Shown here one piece after another: positions 1 through 10,022 of a DNA stretch of 64,000 bases (within the stretch, counting starts at the first letter, position 1; every line of letters begins with the position of its first letter). The position numbers and the translations under genes are program-made. The DNA lies in the NCBI GenBank assembly GCA_028291515.1, contig JAQGHU010000103.1, forward strand, positions 41,513-105,512, read 5' to 3'. The DNA is from Schlesneria sp. (lineage in GTDB: Bacteria; Planctomycetota; Planctomycetia; Planctomycetales; Planctomycetaceae). The notes below the pieces were generated by a model. The model made no database searches and was not told the origin of the DNA. It worked only from the letters and a program-made list of their open reading frames with translations.

Positions 1-436
1 CCAGATTATCGAGATCTTTCAAGTGTGCCATTCCGGCATCAGTCAACGGCGTCTCTGTCAGATAGAGACATACCAGCCGCGTCCGGCTCTTCAAATGTTT
101 ACACGCCGCATCATCAAACTGAACGTGGTCTGCGTAGAAGTTCTCAAGGTTGGACAGCGATTCCAATCCAGCGAGGATGGCCGGTGGCATCTTTTGGCGA
201 TCCAGATCGACCGAAACGACGCGGTGTGCAAAGGGGATTCGGCCCCGAATAGATTGCTGCACCCAATCCGGCCCGCAGTACTCCCAACGCACTTTTCCAC
301 CAGCCGCTTCAAATTCTTTCGCAATCCGTTGTTCCCGCTGATAGGGCATCCATACGAGTAGGACACCAAAAAACGCAGCCAGCAGAACAGCACCGATCCC
401 GATTCGAACGCCGTACCTGCGAAGGAATCGCATCAT
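1..436 (-). CDS. Leucine-rich-repeat membrane-anchored protein (3' end off the window)
   Basis: An open frame begins at the tandem ATGs at 436/433 and reads leftward out of the window without a stop, so only the N-terminal ~145 residues are present. They start MMRFLRRYGVRIGIG, a basic N-terminus followed by a hydrophobic segment (about residues 11-29), so a signal anchor. The part after residue 100 has leucine-rich character, ending in LTDAGMAHLKDLDNL, the repeat style common in large planctomycete LRR proteins. The rest of the solenoid must lie to the left of base 1. Role unknown; probably protein-protein contact on the outer face of the cytoplasmic membrane (inference). Short frames on the opposite strand here are incidental. 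Confidence 0.75.
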   Translation of the reverse strand, partial: MMRFLRRYGVRIGIGAVLLAAFFGVLLVWMPYQREQRIAKEFEAAGGKVRWEYCGPDWVQQSIRGRIPFAHRVVSVDLDRQKMPPAILAGLESLSNLENFYADHVQFDDAACKHLKSRTRLVCLYLTETPLTDAGMAHLKDLDNL

Positions 437-620
437 GTTGACTCGGCCTCATGATCGGAGTTGCGATGGACACTTCGATGATGATTCCGTCCGGATCGAG
501 ATTTTGCAATCGTTGAATTCATGCAGCGACATGCGAGTCGTATGATTCAGGATTGCATGCCAGCGACGGCCGGGCGAAAACCCGCGGCGTGTTCATTTAT
601 GTCGAAGCGCGAGAGACGAC

Positions 621-961
621 ATGAGAGAAGCGGTTTGCCCCATCTGCCAGGCTAAGCTACTGCAATATAGTCCAGGATGGGGTTTCTTATGGGTGACTCA
701 ACGCCAGACATTTCGATGTCCATCCTGTGCAACAATGCTCGCGTGGAATTACCGCCGAATGTTCGTACCCGCATTTGCATTGTGGACGATCAGTTTTCTT
801 CCGTTTGCATATTACGGCAACACACACGTCGGGATGTGGAGCGATGAAGAGAACGGTGGATTTGTGGTCTTCTGGGCATCTGCACCATCGTAGACGCAAT
901 CGGCTTCACATGCCTGTTGCGCCTCATCCCTGCTGATGCCGATAAGTTCAGCGATGAATAG
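621..961 (+). pseudogene. Small zinc-ribbon membrane protein, interrupted by a -1 frameshift
   Basis: Starts at ATG 621 behind GAGAGACGAC. The frame gives two zinc knuckles (CPIC at residues 6-9 and CPSC at 33-36) and a first membrane helix (about residues 48-66), then stops at TAG 891. Near position 873 the reading can switch to another frame that continues as GICTIVDAIGFTCLLRLIP to TAG 959-961, supplying a second helix and a charged tail. One extra base near TTCTGG would give VVFLGICTIV and an intact product of ~113 residues ending 20 bp from the convergent neighbour's stop. The total length is 3n+2, which fits a one-base deletion. It may be a real pseudogene, a programmed frameshift or a sequence error. 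Function unknown. Confidence 0.6.
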
Positions 962-981
962 CACATTGCTCAAAACCAGAT

Positions 982-3564
982 CTACCGCAACTCGGCTGCG
1001 ATCTGCACTGTCTCGCTGCGCTTGGCGGGCCTCGTCAGGTGATCAGCCAGGATTTCCAGGCTCATCTGGGCATCGGGTGCTTCGGCGACGGCTTCCATCA
1101 CCACCTCAAAGCTGACCAGTTCCTTCGGTGAGATCGCTGCCACGGAATCGAACGTGATCATGTTGTTGCGAATGGTGTACTGGCTACCGCGGACTTCCAC
1201 CATCTTCAATTCAGGGGGCAATTGGATACTCAGGCTGACGTTCTTCGCCACGGCACTGCCGTGATTCTTGAGCTGAATCTTCGAGGTCAATCGATCGCCG
1301 ACGGTGACGACACCCGTCCGGCCGACTGTTTCGATCTGCAGTTCCGGCCGACCGACGACATCGACTTCCGACTTAACAGCCGCAGTGCTGCCAGCGGGAC
1401 CGCTGGCAGAGACTTTCGCTTGCTGCGTCCCCGGTGTGCGGGCGACCAGCTTGCTGCTGACAACGGTTTCGGCACCAGGTGGCAGAGCTCCCACGTCCCA
1501 GAAGATCGCCTTCTGAATCGGATCAAAGCGACCGCCATCCGATGCTTCGACGAATTCCATTCCGGCTGGGACGATTTCGGAAACGCGAACTTGTTTCACT
1601 TCCGCGTTCCCTTCGTTCTTGATGTTATTCGTGAAGACCGTGGGCCGATCGACATAGATCTTGGTCTGGCCGGATCGTGTCAGCACCAGTTGCTCGCCGA
1701 TGACTTCGACGACGCTTTCCAACTCTTGACTGATTCCGCCGTCGCCAGTCAGAACGGCACGATTGACGGCTCGCCCTGGCTTCACAGCGACGACAGACAA
1801 CACGATCTCTCGTGTTTCATTCGGGGCCAGCTTGCCGATCGGACATTCGATGTCCGTTGCGGCTTCATGCTTCAGTCCGGCAGGTACCAAGTCGCGAACC
1901 GAGACATTGGTCGCGGCGGCAGTACCGGTGTTCTTGAGCAGGAAGGTCAATTCGATCGTCTCGCCCATGCGAGCTTGTTTCGGTGCTTTGACATTGAAAG
2001 AGAGCTGAGGTGCCGTCACGACGATTTCCGCTGCGGCTTCGGTCGCAAAGCTGACTCGGGCGACGCTGCCGATGGGGCCTTCCTGCTGCGGGATCACGCG
2101 GATCGAAATCTTCTTCTCTTCGTTCGGCTTCAGTGTGCCGATCTTCCAGATCAATTTCTTGTCGAAGATTTCCGCTCGCGGGGCCGAGCCATTCATTTCG
2201 GTTCCCTTGGGGATCCGATCTTCCACGACGACGTGTTGCGCGTCGACGTTGCCGACATTCTTGATGATGATCGAATAAATCATCATCTCGCCGAGTGTCG
2301 CCTGTTGAGGCGCCACTTTCTCGATCGTCAAGCGAGGTTGCTGCAAGCCCCTCGGTGACGACCCATCGACAACTCCATCACCCAGCAAGTCGTTATCGAG
2401 TGACTTGGGCTGTGGATCCGCGGGTCGACGCGTGGGCAACGCACCAGGTTCGCCAGGAAGCTGCCGTTCGGGCAGTCGAGCGGGCTTGGGTTCAGGAAGA
2501 TCCGGGAAATCTCGTTGCAATGACGGTTCGTCTAACGGATCAGGAATCGATGTTGGCAGTTTTGGCGAATCATCGCGCCGGGCGGGCTTCTTCTTGGGAA
2601 GCGGATCCGGCTCGGTAAATGTCGGAGCCGGACTTCCCTTTTTGGGTTCGTTCTCGAACGGCGTACTCAGGTCCTCTTCTTCGATTGCGGCGGGAGCCCC
2701 CAGAGTCGGCTCGCTTGGATTCGGCTGAGTCGCGAACGGGTCGACTTCCGGCTTTGGCGTCGCTGGTAGTTTGCCGCCAAACGGATCGGAGTTAGCAGGT
2801 TGTTTGACCGGCGAAATCGGTCCGGACTTCGGCGGCAACTTGGCGAACGGGTCCGCATCGGGTTCGGGAGTGTATTCCTGGCGACGGTTATCGCGATCTG
2901 CAACGGGTGCAGACTCCGCGAACGGATCGCTCTCTTCGCTCGAATCACTCGCCGCCACCGGGACGATCTCTTGAGCCACGGGCTCAGGACGAACTTGACG
3001 AACGAACGGCTTGATGCCGCCACCGACTTCCTGTGTCTGGGCATCGTTTCGCTTCGACTTCAGAACGTCTGCTTCCAAGGCATCCAGATCATCGGGCAAC
3101 CGCGTCGGGGTCTGCTGTTCACCTTCCGAAGCATCGGCCGTCTTGGTTTCTGGGAAAGCAGGCTCATCTCGGAAGTTAAGTCCTGGGCCTGTGCGAGCAC
3201 TCTTCGCATTGACCGGCACAGTCGTGGGCTTCGCCTCCTCGAAGGGAGATTGGTTTTCAGATTCTTCGGCTGGCAACAGCGTGGGCTGTGCCGCGGATTT
3301 ACCTGCCGACGACGACTTCTTCGCGACGGTGAACGTCCCGAAGGGATCATCGGCCAGCGGGGTCGGCCCTTTGGGCTCTTCCGCTTGAGATTCCGGGGGA
3401 CTCGGAGTATCCGCGAAAGGATCGGGGGCGTTCTCGCTGCCCGCGTCATCCTGAGCGATGGCCGCAGTCTTATCCATGCCCTGCTGAGCTTGATAGACCG
3501 CCACCAAACCCACGCCGATGACGCTTGCCATCGCCGCCAGTTTCCACAATCCGCTTAATAGCAT
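982..3564 (-). CDS. Membrane-anchored DUF11-repeat protein with long proline-rich linker
   Basis: 860 residues from ATG 3564, chosen because GGGGAAGGG lies 7 nt upstream; an in-frame start at 3597 lacks this. Residues 1-28 form a short positive stretch and a membrane helix. Residues ~35-410 are low-complexity (Pro, Asp, Glu, Ser) and contain a recurring DPF motif (DPFAD, DPFGT, DPFAE, DPFAK, DPFGG, DPFAT). From ~412 come about four beta-sandwich repeats of the DUF11/CARDB kind, with recurring segments such as KNVGNVDAQHVVVEDRIP, KNTGTAAATNVSVRDLVP and KNHGSAVAKNVSLSIQLP. This type is typical of surface proteins of planctomycetes and other envelope-rich bacteria. Probably a long stalk presenting adhesive or structural repeats outside the cytoplasmic membrane. 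Convergent with the broken gene at 621-961. Confidence 0.85.
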   Translation of the reverse strand: MLLSGLWKLAAMASVIGVGLVAVYQAQQGMDKTAAIAQDDAGSENAPDPFADTPSPPESQAEEPKGPTPLADDPFGTFTVAKKSSSAGKSAAQPTLLPAEESENQSPFEEAKPTTVPVNAKSARTGPGLNFRDEPAFPETKTADASEGEQQTPTRLPDDLDALEADVLKSKRNDAQTQEVGGGIKPFVRQVRPEPVAQEIVPVAASDSSEESDPFAESAPVADRDNRRQEYTPEPDADPFAKLPPKSGPISPVKQPANSDPFGGKLPATPKPEVDPFATQPNPSEPTLGAPAAIEEEDLSTPFENEPKKGSPAPTFTEPDPLPKKKPARRDDSPKLPTSIPDPLDEPSLQRDFPDLPEPKPARLPERQLPGEPGALPTRRPADPQPKSLDNDLLGDGVVDGSSPRGLQQPRLTIEKVAPQQATLGEMMIYSIIIKNVGNVDAQHVVVEDRIPKGTEMNGSAPRAEIFDKKLIWKIGTLKPNEEKKISIRVIPQQEGPIGSVARVSFATEAAAEIVVTAPQLSFNVKAPKQARMGETIELTFLLKNTGTAAATNVSVRDLVPAGLKHEAATDIECPIGKLAPNETREIVLSVVAVKPGRAVNRAVLTGDGGISQELESVVEVIGEQLVLTRSGQTKIYVDRPTVFTNNIKNEGNAEVKQVRVSEIVPAGMEFVEASDGGRFDPIQKAIFWDVGALPPGAETVVSSKLVARTPGTQQAKVSASGPAGSTAAVKSEVDVVGRPELQIETVGRTGVVTVGDRLTSKIQLKNHGSAVAKNVSLSIQLPPELKMVEVRGSQYTIRNNMITFDSVAAISPKELVSFEVVMEAVAEAPDAQMSLEILADHLTRPAKRSETVQIAAELR

Positions 3565-4082
3565 TGGGAATCCCTTCCCCTCGTGCCCCCGGTACACTCA
3601 CTGAGTCGACGCATCCCGACTCAATCATCTCACGTTTCTGCCGTCCGATAGCGCGATCCGCTCCAGCACATCGCGACTCGGCATCAACCTGAACCCGTGT
3701 CTCTATCAGAATAATCAGATTACGGAAAGAGAAAGTTGCCAAAATCGGCAAAAAATGCCGTCCGATGTGCCGGATACGACCGAGAGGCCCGATTCTGTTC
3801 GGAAGGGAATTGGGGTAGGGAATCAGGGAGACCCCTGAATGCCTTCTTCGGTACCCAGTCACTTCCAACCATTTTCGATGAAATCGGCCGTTCTCCAAGA
3901 ATTTCCGTGATACCCGCACAGGTTCTCCGCCAGTGCTTGGGAGGGCGAGGCTCCTGCCGAGCCGCGCACGTTATTGTGAGTCCATCGACAGGCGCGGCTC
4001 GGCAGGAGCCTCGCCCACCCAAAAACAAAATAGCAGCAGTATCGAGCGCGGGCTTGCCGCGGTTCCTCAAGATGAGATTCCC
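3565..4082. other. Intergenic region between divergent envelope genes
   Basis: 518 bp separating the divergent DUF11 and DUF2339 genes. I see no convincing gene; in-frame extensions of the flanking genes into it read through a palindromic repeat and look non-coding. It must hold the promoters of both genes but I could not assign -35/-10 boxes. The inverted repeat at 3943-4016 is listed separately. Confidence 0.6.
3943..4016. repeat. Long perfect inverted repeat (25-nt arms, 24-nt loop), interspersed-repeat type
   Basis: The left arm (3943-3967) begins GGGCGAGGCTCCTGCCGAGC and the right arm (3992-4016) is its exact reverse complement, separated by 24 nt. Read in one frame either arm spells GRGSCRAA, in another ARQEPRPP, peptides I recall from spurious planctomycete ORF annotations, which suggests a repeat copied around the genome. 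It lies 67 bp upstream of the DUF2339 start. It could be a REP/MITE-like element mobilised in trans, or act as an RNA hairpin. The arms are seen; mobility is inferred. Confidence 0.8.
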
Positions 4083-6587
4083 ATGGGCATAGTCATCCTG
4101 TTTGTGATGCTGGTGGTCTTGATTGCCATGGTGGCTCGGCTACAAGGCGATCAACACCAGGACTTCAAGCAATTGAGGCAGGATTTTCGCGAGCTCAGAC
4201 AAGAACTGAAGGCTCTGCAGCAAGTGCAGGCTCCTCAACCCGAGGCGAGGCCTGACACGGAAGCGGAACCGGTAAAACCCGTGGATGAGGTCGAGCCAGC
4301 GTCCGACGAAGAACCGCTGGAAGTCGGCGATGTCATCGAAGAGCCGGCGGTTGTGACACCGCCTGTGTTGGCTCCCACTCTGCACAAACCAGGCTCGCTA
4401 CAGCCCGCCCGACCGGAGCCAAGGTCACCGATTCGAGATCGCCTTAAAAATCGGCCTGCGCCGCCGCCGCCAGAACCGCGGGTTCCCAGCCATTTTGAAA
4501 CGGCTGCGACAGAGACCTTGCGGAAGATCTGGAACTGGATCATCGTCGGTGAGGAATACATCCCGACTGGCGTCTCGATGGAGTATGCCATCGCCAGCCA
4601 GTGGCTGCTGCGAGTCGGCATCCTGATTCTGGTCGTCGGGGTCGGCTTCTTTTTGAAGTACTCCATCGAACACGATTTGATCAGCAAAGTCGGTCGCGTC
4701 GCCCTGACGACGATCGCTGGCCTGAGCATGTTGGTGGCGGGGACACGACTGCTCGGACGCAAGTACCACGTCTTCGGCCAGGGGCTGTTGGGCGGTGGCC
4801 TGGCGATCTTGTACTTTGCTGTCTACGCCGCCGCGAACTTCCATCACCTGATTGAACCCGCCCCCGCATTCGCTCTGATGGGACTGGTGACGGTGCTCGC
4901 CGGTGGAATCGCCGTCCGGTTCAATTCGATCCTGGTCGCAGTCCTCGGCATCATCGGCGGCTACGCGACACCGATGATGTTGCCCAGTGCTGGCACCCAT
5001 TTCCCCGAGCTTTACGGCTATATGCTGATCCTGGGGATTGGCGTGCTGGGATTGTGTTACTGGAAGAACTGGCCGCTGGTCAGCTACCTCAGCTTCTTCG
5101 CCACGTACGCGTTGTACTTCGCATCCATGCAGAAGTACGACGTGACACACTACTATGAAGTGATGCCCTTCCTGTGCAGCTTCTTCATCCTCTTCTCGAC
5201 GATGGCGTTTCTGTTCAAGATCGTCAATCAGACCAAGTCCAATCTGCTGGACTTGCTCGCGCTGCTGATCAATGCCGCCGTGTTTTACGGCAGTGCCTTT
5301 GAACTTGTCGAAGAAGCCTTTGATCGACGCTGGGTTGCGGTGGTCACGATCTCGCTCGCCGCATTCTACGCCGCGCACGTGTTTTATTGCCTGTATCGCA
5401 GACTGGTCGATCGCGAACTGATTGTCAGTTTCATCGGGTTGTCTGCCTTCTTCCTGGCGGTGACGATGCCGCTGCTGTTGTCGTCCGAGTGGATCACAGC
5501 CAGCTGGGCTATACAAGCCTTCGTACTGCTGTGGGTTGCCAAAAAGATTGGTAGCCAATTCCTGCGACACGCCTGCTATTTACTGTATGGAATCGTGCTG
5601 CTTCGGTTCGGATTCGTCGATCTGACTCGACACTTCTTGATCGCACCACCCGCCGCAGAAATGACGATGATGGACTATCTGAATCATGTCGTTGAACGAC
5701 TGGTGATGTTTGGAATTCCGATCGCTTCCATGGGTGGTGCCTATCGATTGTTGCTGCACTCGGATGACAAGGGTGATCGAATTGTTGACCGGAAGAACGA
5801 TATCTCGGGCTTGATCAACGAGGCCTGGGCGATACGGCTGGTTGTCGGTGTCGCATTCGGCATGCTGTTCCTGTATCTGCATCTCGAGTTGCATCGGACG
5901 CTGGGCTACTTCTATCAGCCGCTACAACTTCCTGTTCTGACGTTGCTCTGGCTGTCGATGTGCGGAGTGCTGCTGTATCAGGTGACACGAACGACCAGCA
6001 CCGCGATTCTCGCCCTGTTGGTGCTGTTTGTTGGCTGTGTACTATTCAAGTTGTTCGTCTTCGATCTCCCCGCCTGGGGGCTGGCGGAATACGGTCTGTA
6101 TGAAGGTCAATATTCGTTCCGCGATGCATCGCTGCGACTACTGGACTTCGGTGCCGCAGTCGCCTTCTTCGCCGGTGGGTACGTGCTGCTTCGAGGGCGA
6201 ACAAGTTCACGTGATGTGGGCGTGCTACTAGGGTTCACGAGCATCGGGTTGCTGTTCGTCTACTTAACGCTCGAAGTCAATTCGTTCCTGTTCCACTACG
6301 TGAAAGAGTTGCGGCCCGGGGGCGTCTCCATCCTCTGGTCACTGTTTGCCTTGGGCTTGATCCTGCGAGGGATCTGGAAGAACGCCCGCTCGCTTCGCTA
6401 CCTTGGATTGCTGCTGTTCGGCATCGTGGCCTGGAAAGTCTTCTTCGTCGACCTTCGAGAACTGGACCAACTCTATCGAATTGTGGCGTTCCTGGTGTTG
6501 GGAGTACTGCTGCTGGTCGGCTCGTTCATCTACTTGAAGTACCGCGATTCATTTGCCCAAAAACCCGCGTCGGAGGAGTCAGTATGA
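4083..6587 (+). CDS. DUF2339 family polytopic membrane protein
   Basis: 834 residues from ATG 4083 ([12 protein letters not shown]). Upstream in-frame ATGs run through the palindromic repeat and are rejected. Order of parts: an N-terminal membrane helix (~2-16), a coiled coil rich in Q/L/R (~18-48), a proline-rich linker (to ~145), then a hydrophobic region of roughly 20 helices with short loops (~175-820). This matches DUF2339, a family of large bacterial membrane proteins without an assigned reaction. The following DUF3999 gene overlaps by 4 bp (ATGA), so the two are translated together; this pairing recurs in other bacteria. A joint envelope function, perhaps polysaccharide or membrane homeostasis, is only a guess. 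Confidence 0.85.
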   Translation: MGIVILFVMLVVLIAMVARLQGDQHQDFKQLRQDFRELRQELKALQQVQAPQPEARPDTEAEPVKPVDEVEPASDEEPLEVGDVIEEPAVVTPPVLAPTLHKPGSLQPARPEPRSPIRDRLKNRPAPPPPEPRVPSHFETAATETLRKIWNWIIVGEEYIPTGVSMEYAIASQWLLRVGILILVVGVGFFLKYSIEHDLISKVGRVALTTIAGLSMLVAGTRLLGRKYHVFGQGLLGGGLAILYFAVYAAANFHHLIEPAPAFALMGLVTVLAGGIAVRFNSILVAVLGIIGGYATPMMLPSAGTHFPELYGYMLILGIGVLGLCYWKNWPLVSYLSFFATYALYFASMQKYDVTHYYEVMPFLCSFFILFSTMAFLFKIVNQTKSNLLDLLALLINAAVFYGSAFELVEEAFDRRWVAVVTISLAAFYAAHVFYCLYRRLVDRELIVSFIGLSAFFLAVTMPLLLSSEWITASWAIQAFVLLWVAKKIGSQFLRHACYLLYGIVLLRFGFVDLTRHFLIAPPAAEMTMMDYLNHVVERLVMFGIPIASMGGAYRLLLHSDDKGDRIVDRKNDISGLINEAWAIRLVVGVAFGMLFLYLHLELHRTLGYFYQPLQLPVLTLLWLSMCGVLLYQVTRTTSTAILALLVLFVGCVLFKLFVFDLPAWGLAEYGLYEGQYSFRDASLRLLDFGAAVAFFAGGYVLLRGRTSSRDVGVLLGFTSIGLLFVYLTLEVNSFLFHYVKELRPGGVSILWSLFALGLILRGIWKNARSLRYLGLLLFGIVAWKVFFVDLRELDQLYRIVAFLVLGVLLLVGSFIYLKYRDSFAQKPASEESV

Positions 6588-7975
6588 AATCATTCGCACC
6601 AGGAATTGCGGGCATCTGGATCGCTGTTGCGGCTCTGGCTCAAGCGGCAGAACCAACGGAGCTCTTGAAGAAGGAAATCACTTTCAGCGGCAAAGGCGAT
6701 GAATCACTGGTCGCCGTGAAACTCGATGCCGAAGTCTATTCATCGTCGCAATCGGGTTACGCCGACGTGCGACTGCGTGATGCTCGTGGAACCACAATCC
6801 CCTTCCTCGTGCAGAAGTCGCAAGAAGTCCGCACGCAGACGGTTCGTCGTCGAACATGGACATCGTCGAAGCCGACGTTGAAACCTTTAGAGAACGGCGG
6901 CCTTGAGATCACCCTGACACTCGACGAGAACGATCCGTCGCCGAACGGACTTAGTCTGGTCACACCGCTTCGCAACTTTGAACAGCGAGCTCGCGTTTTG
7001 ACCTCCGCAGACGGAGAGACCTGGGAGCCCGCATCTGCCGACACCGTGATCTTTGACTATTCGCGATTCATGGATGTCCGCAACGACAGCGTGACGTTTC
7101 CTTCGACATCGCGAAAACATTTTCGCATCGTGATCAACGATGTCACCTCGGAACAACAATCGGAGTTGCTCGAGTTAACCCGTCGCCTGCGGGGCAATGA
7201 CGAGACCGAGCGCACCGAACGCGTCGCCATTGACCGTCGCCCATTTCGCATCGACCAGATTCAGTTCTGGCAGGAGGGGACCGAAGAGAGGGCCAAAGGC
7301 GATCACAAGCAGAACTATCCCATCATTGGGTTTAAGGTCTCCGAAGACACCAAGGCCCAGCAGACGATTGTTGAGATCGAAACACATCGTGAACCACTGA
7401 CATCGTTTGTACTGAAAACATCGTCGAAGAATTTCAGTCGTAACGCTGTTCTGCAAGTCCCCGAACAACATGGGGTGCAGAAGTCCTGGCGCGAAGTGAG
7501 TTCAACAACAATTTCTCGCCTCGATTTTCAAACGATAAAACGCGAACAGCTTCGAATCGACCTTCCCGAGTCGCGCGAAAGTCGGTACCGCCTGGTGATC
7601 GGCAATCGCGACAGCTCACCATTGACCATCACCGGAGTCGCCGCAGAGGGAAATGTGTATGAACTGATCTTCTTGGCAAAATCGAGCCAACCCAATGAAT
7701 TGACCTATGGAGATTCTGAAGCAACAGCACCCAGCTATGACACGGCATCGCTTCGCGCCTTGTTGACTGAAAACGTCCGCCCCGACACCGGCCAACTGGG
7801 GCCTGAAGTCAAGATCGTGGGCGTCGCGTCAACGGGTTTCAAATGGTCTTCGATCGTCAACGATCCACGAATACTGACGGGAGTCATTGGCGTTTTGGTC
7901 GTCGTTCTGGGCTGGGCATTGTATGGTGCAGTCAAGCGGATCGACGCGTCGCCTCCTGAACCGCCGGCTCCCTGA
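6584..7975 (+). CDS. DUF3999 family protein, secreted with C-terminal membrane anchor
   Basis: 463 residues starting inside the stop of the DUF2339 gene (ATGA overlap). A signal peptide (~1-22, ending AQAAE) leads into a long beta-rich ectodomain, and one C-terminal helix (~432-452) with a short basic and proline-rich tail anchors it in the cytoplasmic membrane. DUF3999 genes are regularly found next to DUF2339 genes, so the two proteins probably act as a complex, this one supplying the periplasmic part. No catalytic motif is recognisable. Confidence 0.82.
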   Translation: MKSFAPGIAGIWIAVAALAQAAEPTELLKKEITFSGKGDESLVAVKLDAEVYSSSQSGYADVRLRDARGTTIPFLVQKSQEVRTQTVRRRTWTSSKPTLKPLENGGLEITLTLDENDPSPNGLSLVTPLRNFEQRARVLTSADGETWEPASADTVIFDYSRFMDVRNDSVTFPSTSRKHFRIVINDVTSEQQSELLELTRRLRGNDETERTERVAIDRRPFRIDQIQFWQEGTEERAKGDHKQNYPIIGFKVSEDTKAQQTIVEIETHREPLTSFVLKTSSKNFSRNAVLQVPEQHGVQKSWREVSSTTISRLDFQTIKREQLRIDLPESRESRYRLVIGNRDSSPLTITGVAAEGNVYELIFLAKSSQPNELTYGDSEATAPSYDTASLRALLTENVRPDTGQLGPEVKIVGVASTGFKWSSIVNDPRILTGVIGVLVVVLGWALYGAVKRIDASPPEPPAP

Positions 7976-7995
7976 TACGATAGGTAAGGAAGTGA

Positions 7996-8841
7996 ATGCA
8001 GGAGCAATCACAGAACGTCATTGGAATCGTCTCCAACTGCTGGAAGGTTCAACTCGATCAAGGACATTCCCTGATCGAGTTGATTGATCAGGCTCTCACC
8101 CGCGGGTTCCTGGCAATTGAGCTGCGACAGGGATGCTTGGGTGAGTTCGAAGCGGACTTCGCCGAGGCACACGCTTCCGAGACATCGCGTCGACGAATAG
8201 CCGACCTTTCCAAACGGTTTCCGACGATTGACTTTGACCTGGCGATCGGTGTTCCTTTCTTTGGTGGGCCACTGCTGCTTGACTCGGGCCACTTTCCGGC
8301 AGGGCTGGAGGCGGCGAAATGTCTGGCTCACAACAACTCGCCCCATCTGAGACTCGTGGATACCTCCACCCGTTCGCGCGATCCCGATCCAAACATGATC
8401 GATGCCGCAATCGATGTCCTGACGAAGATGGCTCGCCGACTGATTCAAGAGGGAGGTAACCTCTCCATCGAACATGCCTATCAATCATGGGATGTCTTCC
8501 AGTTCGTGATGACTCAAGCACGCCAACAATTGGGATCGGATGCAGATCGACTACGATGCTGCTTTGATCCCTGCAATCTATTACTCACGGAACTTCCCGA
8601 GCGTATTCCCGCGATCGTCGATTCCATCACGCTGGCAGAGGTCTCGATGATTCACATTAAACAACGCCAGCAGGGGCTCATTCAGCCAGTCGTCTCCGAT
8701 GGTGATCTGCTCTGGCCATCACTACTCGAATCGCTCACAGCACGTGGCCATCAAGGTCCGTGGCTCTTCGAGATCGCTCCAGACGCGAACGTGTGGAGTC
8801 ATCTGGAACAGAGTCGCCAGTTCGTGTTGAAGTCCTTCTAA
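7996..8841 (+). CDS. Sugar phosphate isomerase/epimerase-like TIM-barrel protein
   Basis: 281 residues; ATG 7996 is preceded by AAGGAAGTGA, a good ribosome site. The layout resembles the AP-endonuclease-2/xylose-isomerase-like TIM barrel: an early strand with GIVSNCW, ELRQGCLGEFE, then LRLVDTSTRS, NLSIEHAY around the middle (a Glu typical of the metal site), CCFDPCNLL and MIHIKQR, and a late WLFEIAP. These proteins isomerise or epimerise sugars or keto-sugars using a divalent metal. The substrate cannot be told. It lies 20 bp after the DUF3999 gene and may be co-transcribed, though no functional link is obvious. Its 3' end overlaps the convergent amidohydrolase by 4 bp. Confidence 0.7.
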   Translation: MQEQSQNVIGIVSNCWKVQLDQGHSLIELIDQALTRGFLAIELRQGCLGEFEADFAEAHASETSRRRIADLSKRFPTIDFDLAIGVPFFGGPLLLDSGHFPAGLEAAKCLAHNNSPHLRLVDTSTRSRDPDPNMIDAAIDVLTKMARRLIQEGGNLSIEHAYQSWDVFQFVMTQARQQLGSDADRLRCCFDPCNLLLTELPERIPAIVDSITLAEVSMIHIKQRQQGLIQPVVSDGDLLWPSLLESLTARGHQGPWLFEIAPDANVWSHLEQSRQFVLKSF

Positions 8842-10022
8842 ATCGTCATCGACTGTGGTTGCGATTCCGGACGCGGCAGCAATCCGACTGGACGACCCGA
8901 TCGAAAGACATGAGTCGGCTCCAATCGCACTTTGCCCAGTTCGGTTCGACCCGCGGCGTCAATCAGGGGAAACTCACCCTGCTGCAAATCCAGAACGGTG
9001 ATGTCAGCGGATGCCCCGACTTGCAGTGTTCCCAGTTCTGTTTCGCGTTTCAGAAACTGTGCGGGCAAGATCGTGGTTCGACGTATGACTTCGGGAAGCT
9101 CCATTCCCAGATGCAGAAACTTGTCCATCGTCGTGACCAGATCGAACACCGGGCCATGCCAGTTGTAGAAATGAATGTCGCTGCTGATGAAATGAGGCAG
9201 AACGCCCTGTTCTAGCAACGCTCGCGCGACGTGAAAATCAAAGCTACCGAAGCCGTGACCCACGTCGAGCAGCACACCTCGATCAAGCGCCTCTTTCGCC
9301 GCAGGGAGTAGCTTCAGTTCGGCATCGACCAGTCCGCAGGCTTTTCCATGAAAGCAATGCGTCAGGACATCGCCGGCCTGCATCCGCGAGAGAACATGCT
9401 CGATCGACAGCGATGAGTCAGGGCTATGCACCACCAACGGCAGGCCGACGCGATCCGCCGCCTGTCGCGCCAGTTCAAGGCCTTCAGCCTCATTGCATCC
9501 GTTCTCCGCCAGGTTGGCGGTGCAGCGAATCTTGATGCCAACAATCACATCGCGGTTGGCGTTGACCACGCGTTCGACGTTCTCCACATTGCAATAACGA
9601 AGGTCGTGGAGTTCGCCGAGTCCCGGCAATGTTCCCGGGCTGCTGATCAGGCCTTGCCCGGCGATATGCAGCAGTGCGAACACTCGCGTCTGCACTTTGT
9701 CGATCACGAACTGGCGAAAGCCATCGAAGATCAGACCGCCTGCGGTTCCGAAATCCAAGACCGATGTCACGCCGCGTGCGAGGCAACTCGGATCGGCATC
9801 AATCCCAAAGTGACTGACGCCTGGAAACACATGCACATGAAAGTCGATCAGCCCGGGAACAACGTATTTTCCTTGTACATCAATGGTCTGTTTGGCTTCA
9901 TACTGCGACTGCGGTTCCAGGATCGCGGCCACTCGCCCGTGACGAACGGCGACATCGAACTGACCGTTCACATTGCTCGCGGGATCAATGACGTGTCCAT
10001 TCGAAATCAGCAGGTCATACAT
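8838..10022 (-). CDS. Amidohydrolase-superfamily metallohydrolase (dihydroorotase/deacetylase-like)
   Basis: 394 residues from ATG 10022. It begins MYDLLISNGHVIDPAS, the N-terminal beta-sandwich strand of amidohydrolases, and carries the metal motif FHVHVFPG (HxH) near residue 62, then GIKIRCT (candidate bridging lysine), LVVHSPD and LTHCFHG (histidine ligands) and SSDIHFYNW (catalytic Asp). The set resembles the EF_0837/Atu3266 group, members of which deacetylate N- or O-acetylated small molecules, rather than true pyrimidine dihydroorotases. The substrate is unknown. No operon partner: convergent with the isomerase on its left, divergent from the PDZ gene on its right. Confidence 0.75.
   Translation of the reverse strand: MYDLLISNGHVIDPASNVNGQFDVAVRHGRVAAILEPQSQYEAKQTIDVQGKYVVPGLIDFHVHVFPGVSHFGIDADPSCLARGVTSVLDFGTAGGLIFDGFRQFVIDKVQTRVFALLHIAGQGLISSPGTLPGLGELHDLRYCNVENVERVVNANRDVIVGIKIRCTANLAENGCNEAEGLELARQAADRVGLPLVVHSPDSSLSIEHVLSRMQAGDVLTHCFHGKACGLVDAELKLLPAAKEALDRGVLLDVGHGFGSFDFHVARALLEQGVLPHFISSDIHFYNWHGPVFDLVTTMDKFLHLGMELPEVIRRTTILPAQFLKRETELGTLQVGASADITVLDLQQGEFPLIDAAGRTELGKVRLEPTHVFRSGRPVGLLPRPESQPQSMTI

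Noticed and set aside
1222..2358. 378-codon frame on the + strand inside the DUF11 gene
   Set aside because: Antisense shadow of the high-GC DUF11 coding sequence; no domain.
3933..4082. N-terminal extension of the DUF2339 protein from an upstream ATG
   Set aside because: It is translated from a palindromic repeat and has no SD; ATG 4083 starts a hydrophobic segment.
7996..8841. TIM-barrel isomerase as the ebo cluster's EboE
   Set aside because: It is on the opposite strand, 3 kb away, and only 281 residues; EboE proteins are larger as I recall, and there is no operon link.
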